Below are positions 59,045 through 64,000 of a DNA stretch of 64,000 nt, piece by piece; positions within the stretch are counted from its first letter, which is position 1; each line of letters starts with the position of its first letter. Source of the stretch: Ornithobacterium rhinotracheale DSM 15997 (GTDB lineage: Bacteria > Bacteroidota > Bacteroidia > Flavobacteriales > Weeksellaceae); the NCBI RefSeq assembly GCF_000265465.1, contig NC_018016.1:2160001-2224000 (forward strand). The letters run 5' to 3'. The notes under the pieces were generated by a model. The model made no database searches, was not told where the DNA came from, and saw only the letters and a program-made list of their open reading frames with translations. A program made the position numbers and the translations under genes.

Positions 59045-59694
59045 ATTTTTCTAATCAAGGTTAAACCATCTCTTATCGGCAACATCACAGCTTCCAATCT
59101 TTCATCATTTTTTACAAATATATTAAAATCATGCAAAGATTGCGTCATTTTATCTTTAGAATCTATCTCGTGTAGCACTTTATTTTTCCAAAGCACATTA
59201 TCGGCAAGGATAATGCCGCCTTGTCGCATTTGTGGTAAGAGCTTTTCTATATATTCGCGGTATTTTTTTTTGTTGGCATCTAGAAATACCAAATCCCAAG
59301 GCTCATCCACTTTTTGGTCAAGAAAATCCATAGCGTCTACCAAATGGGCTTCGATTTGATGACTAAAAGCCGATTGGGCAAAAAACGGACGATAGAATGC
59401 TGCCGCACGCTCATCTCGGTCTAGGGTTACGATTTTCCCGTCGGGAGCTAAGCCTTCTGCCAAGCAAAGTGTGGCGTAGCCCGTGTAGGTGCCAATTTCC
59501 AAAATTCTTTTTGGCTGAATCATTTTAGCCAAAAAACTAAGCAATCGCCCTTGCAACACACCAGAAATCATGTGTGGCTGGTGCATTTCTTGTTCCGTTT
59601 TTTCGCGAATTTCCTTTAGCATTTGGGGCTCATCAGACGAAAAAGCGGTAATATATTGGCACAAATCTTCGGGTAGAATATCGTTTTTAAACAT
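59041..59694 (-). CDS. SAM-dependent O-methyltransferase (family 3, catechol OMT-like)
   Basis: The 217-aa protein has SAM motif ILEIGTYTGYATLCLAEGL, acidic LDRDE after it, metal-binding LVFLDANKKKY and ADNVLWKNKV. Typical of the small divalent cation-dependent O-methyltransferases. The substrate is unknown. Coupled to the C40 peptidase gene. Confidence 0.9.
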   Translation of the reverse strand: MFKNDILPEDLCQYITAFSSDEPQMLKEIREKTEQEMHQPHMISGVLQGRLLSFLAKMIQPKRILEIGTYTGYATLCLAEGLAPDGKIVTLDRDERAAAFYRPFFAQSAFSHQIEAHLVDAMDFLDQKVDEPWDLVFLDANKKKYREYIEKLLPQMRQGGIILADNVLWKNKVLHEIDSKDKMTQSLHDFNIFVKNDERLEAVMLPIRDGLTLIRKI

Positions 59695-59893
59695 AAATGC
59701 AAAGGTATGAAAATGTTAAAACTACGAAAACTTTTCGGTTTGAAAAATGCGATTTTCAATGTTTTTTATCAATGATTAAATTTTGGTTGAATTAATATTT
59801 TTAAACTAAGGAGAATCAAAATTTTCTAACTAAATTGAAACCCAAAAAAATACATAAAATTCCATTTTTTTACCCAAAAAACTTGAAATTTTG

Positions 59894-59901
59894 TATTTTT
59901 G
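59894..59901 (+). promoter_or_regulatory. Minus-7 box of upp
   Basis: TATTTTTG, 17 bases before the ATG at 59919; the same eight bases as in the CRISPR repeat. Confidence 0.55.
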
Positions 59902-59918
59902 CTCAAATATACTTGCTT

Positions 59919-60578
59919 ATGACTTCGTTAAAATACACCGACTTATCTGAAAATCAATCTATTTTAAATTCTTGGGTAAATGAGCTCAGAAATGTGGAAG
60001 TTCAAAACGATCGCATGCGTTTCCGCAGAAATTTAGAGCGCATCGGTGAAGTAGGTGCATTAGAAATCAGCAAAACTTTTAAGTACAAAGCTTGCGAAAT
60101 CAAAACGCCACTTGGCGTGAAACCTTCGGTGGAGCTTGAAACTCAGCCCGTGGTAATGACCATTTTGCGTGCAGGTTTGCCTCTGTATCAAGGTGTTTTG
60201 AATTATTTTGACCATGCCGATAGTGGTTTTGTGGCGGCTTATCGCAAACACAACGCCGAGGGGTTTGAAATTAAACAAGATTATGTAACTTGCCCAGATA
60301 TCACAAATCGCCCTTTGATTGTGGTAGATCCTATGTTGGCAACGGGAGCGTCTTTGTGCGAAGCGATTCATGCCGTGCTGGAATTGGCTCAGCCTTCTGA
60401 ATTGCATATTTTATGTGCCATTGCGGCGACACAAGGGATTCAGAAAATCAACGAAGAATTGCCCCAAGCGCATTTGTGGTGTGCCACTGTGGATGATAAA
60501 TTAGACGAAAAAGGCTATATCGTTCCTGGATTGGGCGATGCGGGAGATTTGTGTTTTGGTCCTAAATTGCAATCTTAA
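59919..60578 (+). CDS. upp: Uracil phosphoribosyltransferase
   Basis: Pyrimidine salvage enzyme (219 aa) making UMP from uracil and PRPP. PRPP loop VDPMLATGASLCEA and the uracil-binding C-terminus YIVPGLGDAGDLCFG. A frame open 84 bases further up covers a promoter box and lacks family likeness, so MTSLKYTDL is the start. Its stop is only 10 bases from the second IS copy, and no terminator of its own is left. Confidence 0.93.
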   Translation: MTSLKYTDLSENQSILNSWVNELRNVEVQNDRMRFRRNLERIGEVGALEISKTFKYKACEIKTPLGVKPSVELETQPVVMTILRAGLPLYQGVLNYFDHADSGFVAAYRKHNAEGFEIKQDYVTCPDITNRPLIVVDPMLATGASLCEAIHAVLELAQPSELHILCAIAATQGIQKINEELPQAHLWCATVDDKLDEKGYIVPGLGDAGDLCFGPKLQS

Positions 60579-60588
60579 TTTTTTAATA

Positions 60589-61564
60589 ACCCGTAGTGCA
60601 TTATCGAATGAGGTTAATTTTTAAATTGTTAATGTTACTATGAAAGACAAATTTATTGAGATATTGAATAGTAGTCAAGGAGGTAATTTTTGCCAATATT
60701 CTTGTTTTGAATCCTTCAAAAGATTTGGCATAATTACGCCGTATCATAAATTGGTCACACAACTGCGAGAATAAAGTTTCTATACGTTTTCTACACTTTC
60801 TGAATGGATAGAACTGAGGTTTGTAATCTTTTTGATTTTTTCTTTTAGGGGTTTCTAACTGGATTTTTACCTCATTGAACAAGTCAAGCTGAACCGTTTG
60901 AGAAAGATAGCCCCTGTCTCCAAGTAACACGCAATCAGAAATTTGAAGTTTTATGTCTTTCAAATAATGAATGTCGTGAACGGAGGCGGGAGATAAGTCA
61001 AAACTTTGGAACACACCAGCAATAGAACAGATCGCATGTAGCTTGTAACCATAAAAGTGTAGATTTTGAGAAGCACAAAAACCTTTATTTGGCATTGAAA
61101 AGCTATTTTCTTTACAGATTTTGCTTCTGGAAGAGCGGGATAATTTACACACTTCTAAAGGCATGCTGTCCACCAAGAAATAGTTTTCAAAATCATTGAA
61201 CTTTTTCACCATTTTGCACCTAATTTCTTCAAGAAAAGGGAAGAGTTTTCGTTTTCTTCTGTTGTAAACACTCCTTTCAATTTTAGATTCAATAGCCCAA
61301 CCTTTTATCTCTCTAAAAAGCTGGTACTCAGAATCGATAGATTTAAATTCTGCTAAAATAATTAAGCTTATCAGCTCTATATCAGATAATTTTGGTTTCA
61401 CTGGTTTAAAATAGAAATTTTCAGTTCCTGAAAATTCTATTAGTTTATTCAAAATAAAATTGTAACTTGCCTCTAGATTGCTCATAATTGTATTTGATTG
61501 GTAACCAATGCAATTTACTTTTCTTTAGGCTCATGGGCAACCTTTTTTATAATGCACTACGGGT
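60589..61564 (-). mobile_element. IS982-family insertion sequence, copy 2 (976 bp)
   Basis: Same element as 16106-17081 in inverted orientation, with the same ACCCGTAGTGCATTAT ends. Left flank TTTAATA and right flank TTTTTTG differ, so there is no target duplication. The right flank is the inside of a CRISPR repeat. This suggests a deletion next to the IS after insertion. Confidence 0.93.
60601..61485 (-). CDS. IS982-family DDE transposase
   Basis: 294 aa, identical in protein sequence to the copy at 16185-17069, with the same DDE residues (FLVDSMPLEV, LLGDRGYLS, RIETLFSQL). Full length and probably active. Confidence 0.93.
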   Translation of the reverse strand: MSNLEASYNFILNKLIEFSGTENFYFKPVKPKLSDIELISLIILAEFKSIDSEYQLFREIKGWAIESKIERSVYNRRKRKLFPFLEEIRCKMVKKFNDFENYFLVDSMPLEVCKLSRSSRSKICKENSFSMPNKGFCASQNLHFYGYKLHAICSIAGVFQSFDLSPASVHDIHYLKDIKLQISDCVLLGDRGYLSQTVQLDLFNEVKIQLETPKRKNQKDYKPQFYPFRKCRKRIETLFSQLCDQFMIRRNYAKSFEGFKTRILAKITSLTTIQYLNKFVFHSNINNLKINLIR

Positions 61565-62892
61565 TTTTTTGTGTGAGTAATCACAAGTCGATGCAAGGCA
61601 AGGAGATGGGGTAGGGTGTTGTAATTAGGTCTCAAATTATTATTTTTGTGTGAGTAATCACAAGATGAACCGCTTAACGGCTAAACAATATCTAGTTGTG
61701 ATTTGCTTTCAAGTTCTTATTTTTGTGTGAGTAATCACAAGCGAAGGGATCACAGGATTAAACTTAGGTTAGTTGTGATTTGCTTTCAAGTTCTTATTTT
61801 TGTGTGAGTAATCACAAGTTTATGTAAATTAAAATAGATTAAAAATGGGTTGTGATTTGCTTTCAAGTTCTTATTTTTGTGTGAGTAATCACAAGTTATA
61901 GAATTTGAAGCTGACGAGGAATTTCGTTGTGATTTGCTTTCAAGTTCTTATTTTTGTGTGAGTAATCACAAGAAATTTCAGAAGCTAAGTTAACGCACAT
62001 AGTTGTGATTTGCTTTCAAGTTCTTATTTTTGTGTGAGTAATCACAAGCAATTTCTTAATTGGTGATAACCAACACCGTTGTGATTTGCTTTCAAGTTCT
62101 TATTTTTGTGTGAGTAATCACAAGAAATGGTCAGAATGTGACGGATGTTTATGTGTTGTGATTTGCTTTCAAGTTCTTATTTTTGTGTGAGTAATCACAA
62201 GTGGCATTCCCTGCGAGTGGACTTACAACAGTTGTGATTTGCTTTCAAGTTCTTATTTTTGTGTGAGTAATCACAAGAACACGCAAAAGATTTAGCCACA
62301 GCGCAGGGTTGTGATTTGCTTTCAAGTTCTTATTTTTGTGTGAGTAATCACAAGAAACAGATGAAGTGTTTAAATCTGGTCCTAGTTGTGATTTGCTTTC
62401 AAGTTCTTATTTTTGTGTGAGTAATCACAAGAAACTTGAAAAGATTCGTTTAGACTATTTAGTTGTGATTTGCTTTCAAGTTCTTATTTTTGTGTGAGTA
62501 ATCACAAGAATCTAAAAGAGCAAAGTGATGGAAGACTGGTTGTGATTTGCTTTCAAGTTCTTATTTTTGTGTGAGTAATCACAAGTATAGGGGGATATTA
62601 CTGCAAGAGAGAGTTGTTGTGATTTGCTTTCAAGTTCTTATTTTTGTGTGAGTAATCACAAGATCTTCTCGATTAATTAATAACCTCATACGTTGTGATT
62701 TGCTTTCAAGTTCTTATTTTTGTGTGAGTAATCACAAGGAGAAAGCACAAGCTAAATTAAAAGAACAAGTTGTGATTTGCTTTCAAGTTCTTATTTTTGT
62801 GTGAGTAATCACAAGACGATATTTAATTATATCGTGGTAGCAAGGGTTGTGATTTGCTTTCAAGTTCTTATTTTTGTGTGAGTAATCACAAG
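61565..62892 (+). CRISPR. Type II-C CRISPR array, 18 repeats (first truncated, second degenerate), 17 spacers
   Basis: The repeat is 47 bases, begins GTTGTGATTTGC and ends GAGTAATCACAAG; TTGTGATT and AATCACAA at the two ends are inverted repeats. Spacers are 29-30 bases. Repeat 1 (61565-61587) is only the 3' half, cut by the IS. Repeat 2 (61618-61664) has six changes, all in its first 22 bases. Repeats 3-18 (61695-62892) look identical. Each repeat contains TTG-N19-TATTTTTG, a Bacteroidota-type promoter pointing into the following spacer. Orientation on the + strand follows the GTTGTG start and that promoter, so the array converges with cas2-cas1. Confidence 0.96.
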
Positions 62893-62927
62893 ATACTTCT
62901 TGTTTTTGCTTGTAAATCAAAAAGTTG

Positions 62928-62968
62928 AAAAGGTTGCTAGGATTATAGAAATCTGCAACCTTTTTTTA
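62928..62968 (+). terminator. Intrinsic terminator at the end of the CRISPR array
   Basis: AAAAGGTTGC and GCAACCTTTT arms with a 17-base loop and a T-run, 35 bases after the last repeat. It would end + strand array transcripts before they run antisense into cas2. Confidence 0.7.
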
Positions 62969-63000
62969 TTTGAAGTAAATTTTTGATAATTTTTTTAATT

Positions 63001-64000
<1,000 letters not shown>

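Noticed and set aside
62893-63000. tracrRNA gene between the array and cas2
   Set aside because: The only anti-repeat-like 20-mer would need minus-strand transcription running straight into the array, with the hairpin on the wrong (5') side. Not convincing.

Overview
This window looks like the chromosome of an AT-rich member of the Bacteroidota, class Flavobacteriia. Supporting signs are SusC/SusD genes, lipoproteins with short Bacteroidota-type signal peptides, a type IX secretion type B sorting domain, TAnnTTTG-type minus-7 promoter boxes in front of housekeeping genes, and a type II-C CRISPR array with 47-nt repeats. The three-gene capnine (sulfonolipid) cluster and the glycoprotein-degrading genes fit an animal-associated gliding flavobacterium. 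Ornithobacterium rhinotracheale or a close relative is my best guess, but this is an inference from gene content and was not searched.

Layout. 1-6 kb: end of an oligopeptide ABC permease, inorganic pyrophosphatase, an alpha/beta hydrolase overlapping the tRNA methylthiotransferase mtaB, two tandem paralogous exported proteins, and a lipoprotein. 6-12 kb: a tight four-gene operon of sulfatase, PNGase F-like N-glycanase, GH92 mannosidase and N-acetylneuraminate lyase. 12.7-15.8 kb: the capB-capC-capA capnine cluster. 16-17.8 kb: a gene broken by an IS982-family insertion and by a frameshift. 17.8-22.6 kb: GH2 beta-galactosidase and GH20 hexosaminidase. 22.9-26.8 kb: serS, a lysozyme-inhibitor-like lipoprotein and prfC. 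26.9-34.1 kb: a metalloprotease-susC-susD operon. 34.3-37.7 kb: sufC-sufD-sufS. 37.8-47.2 kb: mainly housekeeping genes (kdsB, rsmD, apbE, acyltransferase, Nudix) and a subtilase. 47.3-55.3 kb: a MacAB-like ABC exporter with an adaptor, an NlpE-like lipoprotein and an aldehyde dehydrogenase. 55.3-60.6 kb: a T9SS-secreted protein, cell-wall peptidases, a methyltransferase and upp. 60.6-64 kb: a second IS982 copy cutting into a type II-C CRISPR array, followed by cas2 and the start-less end of cas1.

How the parts fit. The 6-12 kb operon and the 17.8-22.6 kb pair together cover several steps in removing and dismantling sulfated or sialylated host N-glycans: asparagine release, mannose, galactose and GlcNAc trimming, and sialic acid catabolism. 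No sialidase is visible here. The metalloprotease-SusCD operon would handle the protein or peptide side.

Most interesting signals. Every CRISPR repeat contains a Bacteroidota-type promoter (TTG-N19-TATTTTTG). The array is beheaded by an IS that lacks a target duplication. The PNGase F-like enzyme has an Asp where PNGase F has catalytic-site Glu118 and lacks two of its three disulfides. A compact structured-RNA-like element lies at 50.2 kb. A block of about 21-nt imperfect tandem repeats lies at 49.3 kb.
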